In this document: piece after piece, positions 22,809 to 32,600 of the stretch
Layout of the letters: each line of letters begins with the position of its first letter
Position numbering within the stretch: position 1 is the first letter of the stretch
DNA from: Bacteroides sp. ET71
Lineage (GTDB): Bacteria > Bacteroidota > Bacteroidia > Bacteroidales > Bacteroidaceae
Direction of reading: 5' to 3'
Assembly (NCBI RefSeq): GCF_023336905.1
Contig: NZ_JAMBLS010000024.1
Span: 1 to 51,046, forward strand
DNA: 51,046 nucleotides
Notes under the pieces: generated by a model
What the model was told of the DNA's origin: nothing
What the model saw: the letters and a program-made list of their open reading frames with translations, nothing else
The model's database searches: none
Program-made: the position numbers and the translations under genes

Positions 22809-23555
22809 ATGACAGTACAGAAAATAGCATTGGTAACAGGTGCTGGAATGGGCATCGGACTGGCATGTGCCGAAGCATTTGCACGTGCCGGATATATGAC
22901 GGTATTGGCAGATATCAACGAACCCAAAGAGCAGGTAGCAAAGATAGTGGCAGGAGGGTATCGTGCAGTGGCTTATCGGATAGATGTAGCAGATACGCAG
23001 GCTGTGAACGAAATGATAGCATGGATTGTATCGACCTACGGACGTTTGGATGCCGCCCATAACAATGCGGGCATACAGACACCGCAACGTCCAATGGCAG
23101 AGATTACTGACGATGAGTTTGAACGTACCGTAGCAGTTGACTTGAAAGGAGTCTGGAATTGTATGCGTTATGAGATACTTCAGATGCAGAAGCAAGGTTA
23201 TGGAGCAATCGTTAATACTTCGTCTGCTGGAGGAGTGGTGGGATTTCCTGGACAGGCTGCTTATATTGCTTGCAAGCATGTCATCCTTGGCTTGACAAAG
23301 ACGGCTGCCATAGATTACGCTGCACAAGGTATTCGTATCAATGCAGTATGCCCGGGTGTTATCCGCACACCAATGGCTGAAGAGCTGATACGTCGTAATC
23401 CACAATTGGAGGAGATGTTCACAAAAGAGATTCCTGCTGGACGCTTGGGTAAATCCGAAGAAATTGCTGATGCCGTATTGTGGCTGTGCAGTCCACAAGC
23501 GTCCTATATAAACGGGCATGCTTTGGTAGTGGACGGTGGCATTACCATTAAATAA
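22809..23555 (+). CDS. Short-chain dehydrogenase/reductase (classical SDR)
   Basis: 248 residues, normal for classical SDRs. The nucleotide-binding TGAGMGIG is at 10-17, NNAG at 85-88, catalytic Ser139 in NTSSAGG, and YxxxK as Tyr152 and Lys156. C-terminal VVDGGITIK is typical of the 3-oxoacyl-ACP reductase/glucose dehydrogenase branch. Asp35 after the second strand suggests NAD(H) rather than NADP(H). The substrate cannot be read. It pairs with an O-acetyltransferase 38 bases downstream and lies under the putative AraC sites, a layout common in Bacteroides regulator/oxidoreductase cassettes. Confidence 0.9.
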   Translation: MTVQKIALVTGAGMGIGLACAEAFARAGYMTVLADINEPKEQVAKIVAGGYRAVAYRIDVADTQAVNEMIAWIVSTYGRLDAAHNNAGIQTPQRPMAEITDDEFERTVAVDLKGVWNCMRYEILQMQKQGYGAIVNTSSAGGVVGFPGQAAYIACKHVILGLTKTAAIDYAAQGIRINAVCPGVIRTPMAEELIRRNPQLEEMFTKEIPAGRLGKSEEIADAVLWLCSPQASYINGHALVVDGGITIK

Positions 23556-23593
23556 GTGATGATTAATTGACGATTGAATTAAACGATAATACA

Positions 23594-24169
23594 ATGGAAG
23601 ATATTTTTAAGAAAGATCTGTCGGGTGCAATGGTATCGCCTGACGAACCTGGCCACGACCAATTGATTAACTCTATTTTCGATACCATGAAATTGGCTTA
23701 TGAATTGAACGAGGGTTACCATACACCCGGTGAGGTGCGTGACTATTTGTCACGTATCACCGGGCAAGAAATTGATCCTTCTGTCACTTTATTGCCACCT
23801 TTTTATGTGGACTTCGGTAAAAACATTCGCATGGGCAAACGCTGTTGGATTCAACAAGGCTGCACGTTCTTCGATCGTGGTGGCATTACGTTGGGTAACG
23901 ATGTATTTATTGCTCCGAAAGTGAACCTTATCACTATCAATCACGACCCGAGTCCCGATAACCGTAGTGCAACGTATGGGCGTCCTATTATCATTGAAGA
24001 TAAAGTATGGATTGGCATAGGTTCAACCATATTGCCTGGTGTGCGGATAGGTTACGGTGCGATAGTGGGAGCCAACAGTGTGGTGACGCACGATGTGCCA
24101 CCCATGACGATAGTAGGGGGCAATCCGGCGAGGATTATCAAAAAAATTGAGGCTAAAGAAAAAAAGTAA
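23594..24169 (+). CDS. Maa/LacA-type sugar O-acetyltransferase (left-handed beta-helix)
   Basis: 191 residues from ATG 23594 (a TTG at 23567 is in frame but less likely). The N-terminal helical part resembles the maltose/galactoside acetyltransferase cap. Hexapeptide repeats follow (FGKNIRMGKRCWIQQGC, GITLGNDVFIAPKV, VWIGIGSTILPGVRIGYGAIVGANSVVTHDVP). His117 in TINHD is the catalytic histidine of the family. It would transfer acetyl from acetyl-CoA to a sugar hydroxyl or a similar acceptor. Together with the SDR it probably forms a two-gene operon. Confidence 0.87.
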   Translation: MEDIFKKDLSGAMVSPDEPGHDQLINSIFDTMKLAYELNEGYHTPGEVRDYLSRITGQEIDPSVTLLPPFYVDFGKNIRMGKRCWIQQGCTFFDRGGITLGNDVFIAPKVNLITINHDPSPDNRSATYGRPIIIEDKVWIGIGSTILPGVRIGYGAIVGANSVVTHDVPPMTIVGGNPARIIKKIEAKEKK

Positions 24170-24258
24170 CCGGTATATTCATAAGATTTAAATGGATATT
24201 TTTGCCGGTGATTACACAGATTAACACACTAAACTGTGTATCCTGTAATAAAAACACT

Positions 24259-24266
24259 TATCTTTG
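24259..24266 (+). promoter_or_regulatory. -7 box of the small gene pair
   Basis: TATCTTTG, an exact TAnnTTTG match, 29 bases before the ATG at 24296. The 126-base gap from the acetyltransferase stop shows nothing else. Confidence 0.6.
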
Positions 24267-24295
24267 CTTTAGACAATTGTAATTTTTATATTCAA

Positions 24296-24631
24296 ATGAA
24301 AACATATACCATACAAGCAAATTTAAGTGGTACGCGCCGCATTACGGTGTCAGAAACAAATCTGGTGACTATTGAAAAATATGGTTTGTTCCGCCATCTG
24401 ATTGATAGTAACGGTATTGTGGATGAGTCTGTGTTGGATAAACTAAAACTGAACGTCCGTTCTCTGATTGCTTCGAAAGAAGAGGATACCAAGGATTTGT
24501 TAGATTTATGTATTGATGTAGTCTATCATAAGAATATGAAGGCTTTTGGGCTGCAACAACTTATCCGGCTTTATTTGGAATGGTTGTCCCAAGAGGATGA
24601 TGATGACGAGACCGAGGAGGGACCATCATGA
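24296..24631 (+). CDS. Small protein of unknown function (111 aa), translationally coupled
   Basis: Starts MKTYTIQANL. An earlier in-frame ATG at 24236 lies upstream of the promoter box, so it is rejected. The protein is soluble and mostly helical by composition, with a strongly acidic tail (QEDDDDETEEGPS). No family recognised. It overlaps the next gene by four bases (ATGA at 24628-24631), so the two products are probably made in fixed ratio and may act together. Confidence 0.75.
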   Translation: MKTYTIQANLSGTRRITVSETNLVTIEKYGLFRHLIDSNGIVDESVLDKLKLNVRSLIASKEEDTKDLLDLCIDVVYHKNMKAFGLQQLIRLYLEWLSQEDDDDETEEGPS

Positions 24632-24846
24632 AGACAATCGATACGACATGTAACGGAAGGCGACGATACAGCCCTTTGATTCCAGCCATTCAGGCTTTTT
24701 GCGATTCACATGAGGGGGAACAAATGGAAATCGTATTGGACGATGTGTGGGCATTTAATGAATTGAAGGAGTTTTTGATAGAACAGGGAATCGGCTTTCG
24801 TGAAATATATGATGGAGATAAAATGGTGCTGCAATTCACTCGGTGA
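24628..24846 (+). CDS. Small protein (72 aa), possibly TusA-like fold
   Basis: Overlaps the upstream small gene at ATGA. Length, the PLIPAIQAF start, and the alternation MEIVLDDVWAFNELKEFLIEQGIGFREI recall the beta-alpha-beta-alpha-beta-beta TusA/SirA fold, but the catalytic CPxP cysteine is missing. That resemblance is a guess from pattern only. The stop codon sits inside a strong hairpin (24822-24863). Confidence 0.7.
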   Translation: MKTIDTTCNGRRRYSPLIPAIQAFCDSHEGEQMEIVLDDVWAFNELKEFLIEQGIGFREIYDGDKMVLQFTR

Positions 24847-24863
24847 GTGGTTGCAGCACCATT
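24822..24863 (+). terminator. Hairpin overlapping the stop codon of the 72-aa gene
   Basis: 13-bp stem AATGGTGCTGCAA (24822-24834) with TTGCAGCACCATT (24851-24863), and a nested CACTC/GAGTG inside. It is followed by CATTTATT, a weak T-tract. The left arm is coding sequence. Confidence 0.6.
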
Positions 24864-24900
24864 CATTTATTGGCAATTTCTAAATAGGCATTTCAAACGT

Positions 24901-24938
24901 CTAAAGAGGGATTTTAGAAAGCTAAAATCCCTCTTTAG
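24901..24938. terminator. Bidirectional terminator between convergent genes
   Basis: Perfect 17-bp stem CTAAAGAGGGATTTTAG (24901-24917) with 24922-24938 and a 4-base loop, between the + strand small genes and the minus-strand NagB-like gene. Confidence 0.8.
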
Positions 24939-24961
24939 TGTGTTCAACTTGCTACATTATT

Positions 24962-26953
24962 TTACAAGGGAATGTATTCAACAAAAGCTTCCATAGCTTC
25001 GTAAGAAGCCAATCCTAAGCTGTCATACAAGACTGCTGTCGCACGGTTACGGTCCTCACTGCGTTGCCAGAACAAGCGCTCGTCATTGCCAAGGAAAGGT
25101 GCGCTTTCCATCTGGCTTTGATGCTTCAAAATGGCGTTGCGCTTAGCACGCAATTCTTCAGGACTGATGGGCACGGCCATTTCGATATTCTCTATTTCCC
25201 ATTCTGCCCATGCTCCGCGGTACATCCAGATACGGCAATCTTTCAACCATTCTGCACCTTCTTCTTTCTCCAAATCAATAGCTGCCAATACGGCATCCGT
25301 ACAAACTCTGTGTGTGCCGTGCGGGTCGGCCAAATCACCTGCTACGAAAATCTGATGAGGCTGGACTTCACGTAACAAGTTGCGTATGATTTCGACGTCT
25401 GCTTCTCCTAACGGGTTCTTTTGGATTTTTCCTGTTTCATAGAAGGGTAAGTCCAAGAAGTGGCAATGATCTAATGGGATATTATTGTATGTACATGCTG
25501 TCCGTGCTTCTCCGCGTCGGATAAGGCCTTTGATAGTCAGGATGTCGCGAGTGTCCATGTCTCCATCTTTCTTTTCACGCAGGTATTTGCGGATTTCGGC
25601 ATACTTTTGGTTAATGGTCTGGTCTTCGCTGTTATTGAACAGTTGGTTGAAGCCATTTATGAAATGGAGGAAACGGACTACTTCTTCATCGCCGACAGCG
25701 ATGTTGCCAGATGTTTCATATGCGATATGTACATCATGTTTCTGCTCGACCAAACGGCGAATGGTACCACCCATGGAAATTACATCGTCGTCCGGATGCG
25801 GTGAGAAGACAATGACTCGTTTGGGATATGGTTTTGCACGTTCTGGACGGTACGTGTCATCTGCATTTGGCTTGCCGCCCGGCCATCCGGTGATGGTGTG
25901 TTGTAAATCATTAAATATTTTGATGTTTACGTTGTAAGCTGAACCATAGAGAGCTAATAGTTCGCTTAAGCCGTTTTCATTATAATCCTTGTTGGTTAAC
26001 TTCAGAATCGGTTTCCCCGTCAGTTGGCATAGCCATACGATGGCACTGCGGATAAGTTTATCGTTCCATTCGCAAGAAGTGACAAGCCATGGACGTTGGA
26101 TGCGCGTCAGGTTGGAAGCTGCAGACAGGTCAGTGACTACGTGTGTATTGTTGTGGGTTTGCAAATAAGATGCAGGGATTGTATCTGTCACCGGGCCTTC
26201 TACGCACTCTTTGATTTTGGCAGCTTTTTCTTCTCCCCAAGCAATCAGGTATACTTTTCTGGCTGACAGGATCGTCGAAACGCCCATGGTGATGGCACTG
26301 ATAGGTGTGTTGTCTAAAGTGCCGAAGATTTTGGCAGCTTCATTGCGTGAATCATTGTCCATCAGAATCAGGCGGGTTGTTGAGTTCAGGCGAGAACCTG
26401 GTTCGTTGAATCCGATGTTTCCCACGCGTCCGATGCCGACTAATGCAAAGTCGAGGCCGCCGAAACTTTCTATGCGTTGTTCGTACAAACGGCAATATTC
26501 AAAGATGGTGTCTTTGGCGATGGTGCTGTCCGGGCTGAAGATATTCTGCTTGTCGATGTCTATATGGTCCAGCAGCATTTCCTTGAGTGCATTGAGGTTG
26601 CTGGTTACGGCGTCCGGAGCCAAGGGATAATACTCATATAGGTTGAAGATGACTACGTTGCGGAAGCTCAGTCCTTCTTCCTTGTGCATGCGTACCAGGG
26701 AAGCATATACATTGCGGGGTGAGTTCCCGCCGGCCAATGCCAACACGCAGAAGCGTCCGGCTTTTTGTTTCTCACGAATCAGTTGTGCTATCTCGAGGGC
26801 TATATAGTTGGCACCCTCTTCGGCTGTTTCATAGATGTCTGTCGGGATTTTCTCCAGACGGGTGAGCACTGAACGTTCAAACGCGTTCTCTGGACGGTAA
26901 TACCGGGTTGATACACGGTTAAGTGTAATTTGAGAACTTAAGTTGGTTTTCAT
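24962..26953 (-). CDS. NagB-like domain fused to PIG-L/LmbE deacetylase domain
   Basis: 663 residues, the length of the Bacteroides protein known as BT_0258-like (glucosamine-6-phosphate deaminase-like). The N-terminal NagB fold (about 20-290) keeps LAGGNSPRNVY (73-83) and FNEPGS, but the active-site residues are changed: NMDEY becomes NLYEY (Tyr106 for Asp72 of E. coli NagB), and GxDGHIAFNEP becomes GRVGNIGFNEP (Val177 for Asp141, Asn179 for His143). The deaminase is thus probably inactive. The C-terminal part (about 375-663) has an intact PIG-L zinc motif HPDDDVISMGG (386-396) and a later DPHGTH. It likely acts in amino-sugar metabolism as an N-deacetylase with a sugar-phosphate-sensing domain; that is inferred. 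Confidence 0.88.
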   Translation of the reverse strand: MKTNLSSQITLNRVSTRYYRPENAFERSVLTRLEKIPTDIYETAEEGANYIALEIAQLIREKQKAGRFCVLALAGGNSPRNVYASLVRMHKEEGLSFRNVVIFNLYEYYPLAPDAVTSNLNALKEMLLDHIDIDKQNIFSPDSTIAKDTIFEYCRLYEQRIESFGGLDFALVGIGRVGNIGFNEPGSRLNSTTRLILMDNDSRNEAAKIFGTLDNTPISAITMGVSTILSARKVYLIAWGEEKAAKIKECVEGPVTDTIPASYLQTHNNTHVVTDLSAASNLTRIQRPWLVTSCEWNDKLIRSAIVWLCQLTGKPILKLTNKDYNENGLSELLALYGSAYNVNIKIFNDLQHTITGWPGGKPNADDTYRPERAKPYPKRVIVFSPHPDDDVISMGGTIRRLVEQKHDVHIAYETSGNIAVGDEEVVRFLHFINGFNQLFNNSEDQTINQKYAEIRKYLREKKDGDMDTRDILTIKGLIRRGEARTACTYNNIPLDHCHFLDLPFYETGKIQKNPLGEADVEIIRNLLREVQPHQIFVAGDLADPHGTHRVCTDAVLAAIDLEKEEGAEWLKDCRIWMYRGAWAEWEIENIEMAVPISPEELRAKRNAILKHQSQMESAPFLGNDERLFWQRSEDRNRATAVLYDSLGLASYEAMEAFVEYIPL

Positions 26954-27004
26954 AATGAAAGGTATTAATGTATATATATAATAAGGAATTTTATTCTTAT
27001 GTCA

Positions 27005-27012
27005 CAAATGTA
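27005..27012 (-). promoter_or_regulatory. -7 box of the NagB-like/PIG-L gene
   Basis: On the minus strand TACATTTG, an exact TAnnTTTG match, about 50 bases before the ATG at 26953. Confidence 0.6.
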
Positions 27013-27151
27013 CTAACTTTTTTGCCAATAAACCTATTTCATGGCAGATATTTTTCATAAAAACATAAAAACAGGGATATTCCTGTGATGAATGTCCGCC
27101 GGAAGGGATGTTCTTCCCCAGGTTCAGCCTTGTCACATCCGGAGATGATTG

Positions 27152-27239
27152 AGGCATCATGCACGATGATGGTAGGAATCATGTACGATGATGGTAGGCA
27201 TCATATACGATGATGGGAGGAATCATGCATGATGATGGC
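27152..27239. repeat. Tandem array, four 22-bp palindromic units
   Basis: Units start at 27152, 27174, 27196 and 27218, with a degenerate tail to about 27250. Each carries ATCAT...ATGATG, a near-perfect dyad. The fourth base alternates C, A, C, A between units, so there is also a two-unit period. It lies in the 363-base gap between the NagB-like gene and pbpC, where I see nothing else apart from the promoter box. Confidence 0.85.
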
Positions 27240-27316
27240 ATGATGATGCAACGCATGTGTGCAATCAGGGTACGGGAAGAGCAAGGTTATTCCAGGCTTT
27301 GGTTGCAGGCGGATGG

Positions 27317-29647
27317 TTATGGTTCTACGTAGAAGGTGACGGAAACGCTGTTGCCTTCTCCGTCCACGGCCGTCAGCGAATGTTTGCCGGCAGAAGGGCG
27401 CAGGGAGATTTTATGAAAGTCTTGTGTTGCGGTCAGATAATCGCTGTCCAGATGCCAATAGACAGTGCTTTGCGGATGGCTGTGCGCCAGTTCTGCCGTG
27501 ACGAAGCCCAAGTCTCCGTTCATTTGGCGGGGGAGGGTGATGTGGGCATTCATGGTAGGATAAATGAACTGCAAAGGCTGCAGACCGCTTTCATCGTAAC
27601 CTGATTTGAATGGAGGGAGTGGTTTATATTCAGGATGATACTGTTTGTAATACCATTCCCATACGGGTGGAAGTGTGAACCAAGACTTCCGGATGGTTTC
27701 TTCCCTGTTCCTGCCGCTTTGATAAACGCGGTAACGTTCATCGGCGGTCAGGAGGACAGAGTGGTGGTAAGGGCAAACTTCAGTCCTACGCCCGGCGGGC
27801 AGGATAAGAACCGTATCTGTTTCATCGCAAAAACGGTTCTTCAAATGGCCGGATTTCCGGCATATTTCTGCATCTACAAAAATCCCTTTGGGGGAGGCGA
27901 ACCAATGGGGACTGGCAGGAAGCAGACTGAGGACTTCAAATAATACCGGGCCAGCCGTGCGGGCACCTACCAGGCCCGGAGCTCCTTCGCCTGTGGCATT
28001 GCCTACCCATACGCCTACGGCATAATAAGGAGTGACCCCTACGGCCCATGCGTCTCGGAAGCCATAGCTGGTGCCGGTTTTCCAGGCTACCGGGTGCATG
28101 GATGGGATGGAACGCCAATCAATCTCTTCAGGACGATTTACTTGGGTAAGGGCATTGAATATTTGCCAAACACCGCCGGGATGAAAAGAACTTATCGTCC
28201 GGGACTGTTCCGGGGAGAGGCATAATGTACTTTCTGTTTGAGGAAGATTTAATAAACTGCGCCCCATCATGGCATACAGGGCAGTGACATCCCAAAGCGT
28301 GGCCTCTGCTCCTCCAAGGATAAGTGATAGTCCATAGTATGAGGCCGGCCGGCTGAGTGTGCTTATACCAGATTCACGGAGCAGGTTGTAAAATTTGGGT
28401 ACACCATAGCGTTGCAGCAGGTTGACGGCCGGAATATTAAGTGAACAGGCTAAGGCTTCATCAGCAGGTACAGCTCCTTCAAATCGGTGGTCAAAATTTT
28501 GTGGGGCAAAACCGTTGATGTTGATTGGAACATCAGGCAATAGCGTATGTGGAAGTATCAGTCCTTCCTCAAGGGCAGCATAATAGAGCACCGGTTTCAG
28601 TATGCTTCCTGTACTGCGGGGGGATGTGATGACGTCTACTTGGTTGCCACTGACCTTTCCACCGAAATCTATATTACCGCAATAAGCAACAACCTGGTTA
28701 CTACGAAGGTCTATGACAAGAATGGCAAGGTTTCGGATATTGCTTTGCTGAAAATCTTTGCTCCGGCGTTCGGCAAGATGTTCGATTTGCTGTTGCAAAT
28801 CTTTATCTATGGTTGAGACAATTCGTTGTCCGGTGTTTTCTTGGGAAAAATGATCTACCAGATGTGGAGCAATAGAGGGTAGGGGACGTGGTGCTTCTGG
28901 TAAAGGCTCATCTAAAGCGAGTTGATAAGATACGCTGTCTATGTCTCCTCGTTTCAGAAGATGTTGCAGTACACGGTTGCGTTTACGGCGCAATGCCTCC
29001 CGTCCTTTACCGGGATAGATAGAAGACGGTGCGTTAGGCAAAACAGCTAAGGTAGCAGCTTCGGCCCATGATAATTCTGAAGCTGGATGTGAAAAATACC
29101 TCCATGCGGCAGCATCCAATCCTATAACATTGCCTCCAAATGGAGCATGTGAGGCATAGAGGGTTAATATTTCATTTTTTGAATAACGTAGTTCTAAACG
29201 AGTTGCTAAAATAATTTCCAGAATCTTTTCGTAGACCGTACGTGGGCGATTGCGAGACAAACGGATGGTTTGCATGGTGAGCGTACTTCCTCCACTTACT
29301 ATGCGGCCACTGGAAATGTTTTGCCATGTGGCTCTTAAGATTGCCAGCGGGTTAACGCCCGGATGGTAATAAAAATATTGGTCTTCAAAAGCTAAAAGGC
29401 AACGGGCGAATTTAACAGGTATGGTATCACACAAAGGAAAACGCCATTGTCCGTCTGCCGCAATGCGGGCTCCCAGCAATTCTCCATGACGGTCGGTTAC
29501 TATGGTGGAATAGGGCACGCGAAATAAGGTTTTAGGCAAACAACAACTATATGCTATTAAAAGAATGATGATACATGATAGCCCGGCTTTCTTAAGAAGA
29601 GAAAGCTGGGCTATGTATCGTTTGATAGAGGAGAATAGGTGTACCAT
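27317..29647 (-). CDS. pbpC: Penicillin-binding protein 1C
   Basis: 776 residues. One N-terminal membrane anchor (about 20-40). GT51 transglycosylase about 50-225 with catalytic Glu88 in AFEDQYFYYHPG and SGGSTLTMQ (118-126). Transpeptidase domain about 290-560 with the GSILKP SxxK motif, SLN, and KTGTS. C-terminal BiPBP_C domain about 690-776. It polymerises and cross-links peptidoglycan at the periplasmic face. It is downstream of the alpha-2-macroglobulin gene by 37 bases, the same pairing as yfhM-pbpC in E. coli. Last gene of the minus-strand operon that starts at 36868. Confidence 0.93.
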   Translation of the reverse strand: MVHLFSSIKRYIAQLSLLKKAGLSCIIILLIAYSCCLPKTLFRVPYSTIVTDRHGELLGARIAADGQWRFPLCDTIPVKFARCLLAFEDQYFYYHPGVNPLAILRATWQNISSGRIVSGGSTLTMQTIRLSRNRPRTVYEKILEIILATRLELRYSKNEILTLYASHAPFGGNVIGLDAAAWRYFSHPASELSWAEAATLAVLPNAPSSIYPGKGREALRRKRNRVLQHLLKRGDIDSVSYQLALDEPLPEAPRPLPSIAPHLVDHFSQENTGQRIVSTIDKDLQQQIEHLAERRSKDFQQSNIRNLAILVIDLRSNQVVAYCGNIDFGGKVSGNQVDVITSPRSTGSILKPVLYYAALEEGLILPHTLLPDVPININGFAPQNFDHRFEGAVPADEALACSLNIPAVNLLQRYGVPKFYNLLRESGISTLSRPASYYGLSLILGGAEATLWDVTALYAMMGRSLLNLPQTESTLCLSPEQSRTISSFHPGGVWQIFNALTQVNRPEEIDWRSIPSMHPVAWKTGTSYGFRDAWAVGVTPYYAVGVWVGNATGEGAPGLVGARTAGPVLFEVLSLLPASPHWFASPKGIFVDAEICRKSGHLKNRFCDETDTVLILPAGRRTEVCPYHHSVLLTADERYRVYQSGRNREETIRKSWFTLPPVWEWYYKQYHPEYKPLPPFKSGYDESGLQPLQFIYPTMNAHITLPRQMNGDLGFVTAELAHSHPQSTVYWHLDSDYLTATQDFHKISLRPSAGKHSLTAVDGEGNSVSVTFYVEP

Positions 29648-29684
29648 TCGCTTGATTGAAAAACGGCCTCTTATGTAACCGTTT

Positions 29685-32600
29685 TTACTGTCGGTTTACT
29701 ATAACTTTTCCAGCATGAGTTCGTGCCTGTATGTGAGTGTCATACATGGCCTCACATTGTATGGCTGGTAAAATGAAATGCCCTGCATAGGTAGCTTGCA
29801 GACGAACATTGAATTGTTTACGTTCGCCTTTTTTCAAGTTGAAATAAGTTAAAATACGGTCATCACGCAAATCTTGATACGTGTAGCTTTCGGCTGTTGG
29901 CTTGGCATTTAACCGCTCGTTAAAGATTTCCCAACCCGAAGGAAGTATATGCGTTAAAGCCAAGTTCACTATATCTGACGTACTGACATTTGCCACGGTA
30001 ACAACTGCTATAAAATCTGTGCCTTGCTGAAGATTAGTGACAGATAAAGGCTTACCGTTCATATCAGTATAAGTTACGTTAAGTTGCAATCCGTTAGCTT
30101 GTGCCGGTTGGTTGTCCTCGATAGGTTGCAAACGAGTAACTAATTCCACTCCCAATGCACCATCTCCTTGGTTTTTCACACGGATACTTCCTTTATCGGT
30201 TGTGGGGAGGGCATGTAAATATACGGCTTTGGCAGAATTAACTTCAGGCTGAGTTTTCCCATTCAAGCTCCAAGTATAATGCAACGAACCAGAAACTTCT
30301 TCTGCCAATTTCCCCATTGCCATTAAGGCAAAAGCAGTAGATTGGGTACTAAAGGAAGTTTCATTACGCAAGGCCTCTGATATGCGGCGAGCCTGTTGCA
30401 TAGCTTGTTCTTTTCGGTGCGTAAGCAAGAGTGTTTCTAATACGAGAGCCTCGTCACGTAAAGGTGAACCGTAGACTGTGCTCCATGTGGTATTTGTAGA
30501 GGTTATGGTCGGGAGGTTGAATATCAATTCTCCTGCAGCCTCCTCTTTTCCTGACAGAGCGTAGGCAGCGGCTAATGTCCAACGAGCTTGTATTGGCAGG
30601 TCGTTTTGTTCTTTCAGGCGATTCATGGCTCCCAATTCGGCTGTTCCGGCCAATGCTAGCGTATAAAGGCGAAAAGCTTGTTGAATACTAGAGGCTACAT
30701 TCAGATTGGTGGAAGTATAGTCGTTTTGTCGCCAATTTTGTGCGTTAGAACGTTGGAAGCGTTTCCATTTTTCTAACGTACTTTGATTTACGGCATATCC
30801 TTTTTCTGTGGCGAGAGTGAGAAACATTCCAGCATAAGAAGTTATCCATTCATCGGCCGTAGCATTTCCTGGCCAATAGGCAAAACCACCGTTAGGCAAT
30901 TGGCGGGCATAGAGTTGCCTAATGCTTTCTTGCACGTTCGTTTGTATACGTGTAGTTTCTGTTTTGTCTATCGTTTTAAATAAATTGATGAATAATAATG
31001 GTAGAGCCTTTGACGTAATTTGTTCTGTACACAAGTGCGTATAACTATATAGAAAATCGAGTCGGCGGGTTAGATCTGGTAAAGGAATACGTGACGTCTC
31101 GAGATAGGCAGTTGCATTTTCACCCACAGGATTATAACTTATCTCGGTTTCTTGTCCGGGAGCTATCCAACGGGTTTCATGTTGAGTAATAGAAGGATTG
31201 GGGTTGCGTACATCGATTTCGATGCTTTCTTGTGTTTTGTGTGCACCTCCGATAGCTGTAAAATGAAGATTAACCTTACCTGTTTGTTTGCCGGTCTTGA
31301 TAGTGAAATAAGCCAATTGATCACCCGGTTCTTTAAAATGGAGAACCTGTTGATTCATTCCTTGCAGGCTGATATTTGTTCCTTTTTCTGTTTGAAGAGA
31401 AAGCGTTACATCTTTTACATCTTTTTCCATTGCAAAGACATTAACAGGTATGGAGATTTCTTCACCTGTGGAAAGTACTCTGGGTAAGCTAGGAAGTAGC
31501 ATTAGTGGGGTACGAACAGGAACCGTTTTTTCTGTGCATCCATAAGCCGTACCTTCTCTGGCCACTACCATTACACGTACTGATCCTACATATTGAGGTA
31601 AGTGTAGTGTGTGGACTTTTTTTGCTCCTTTGTTAATATAGAAAGGGCCGATAAATCTTACTACTGGCTTAAAACGGTTAGCTTTAGCATCGGCAGGCTT
31701 TAGCATTTCATCACCTCCAGTACTAAAAATAGCTGCATATTGGCCAGCATATGCTCCCAATATATTATCGTAGATATCCCACGTTGAAATGCCTAAAGCT
31801 TCGCGTGCATAAAACTCGTTCCAAGGATCGGGAGTCTTGAAGTTTGTTAGATCTAATAATCCTTCATCTACGATAGCTAAAATATAAGTCATTGGCTTAT
31901 CATTCTTTTCACTTATAGTGATGTGGAAATCTGTTTCGGGACGTAACGAGGATACCATTTCTATTTGTGGGTGTAATACAGTAGTCGGATCTGTAACCAT
32001 TACCGGTGTGACACCATACATACGGATAGGTAAGTCGTTTACCGTTTGTGCATGAGGTTGCAGAAGAGTGATGTGCAGATAGGCGTTGGGAGCCATTTCT
32101 GGTGTGATATCGAAGGTGTATTTGGTGTCCTCTTTATCACTTATGGCTATCCATTCCCGTTTCAGCACGGTAGAACCGTTTTCAATGGCTACTAAGGCAC
32201 GTCCGCCTGCGGCAACAGGGATGAATGCTGTGGCTTTATCTCCTGGTTTATAGCTTTTTTTATCTAAAGAGAATGTTAGCATCTTCAGGTTACTAGGATC
32301 TGCTTTTGTGGAACGGCCTCGCCATTCCGGCCAGTCTATATAGACGGTGCCGCCAGTAGCGTGTCCGCTTTCCTTGTCTTTAACATAAACTAAATAGCGT
32401 CCCCATTCAGGATAGTTGACACGGAATGTAAAACTTGCTTTACCATCATGAGTCTGTAAGTTCCCGCTGGATATGGGAGTAATCGTGCTGTTATTCACGT
32501 ATGTACCAAAAGATTCTTGGCGATTCTCCCACCACCAACTCCAGTCTATACGATATATTCTGTATTCAATATCTTTCCGGTCAATGGGTTTACCCTCTGG

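Noticed and set aside
24962-26953. Active glucosamine-6-phosphate deaminase
   Set aside because: Three catalytic positions are substituted; only the fold and the PIG-L part are supported.
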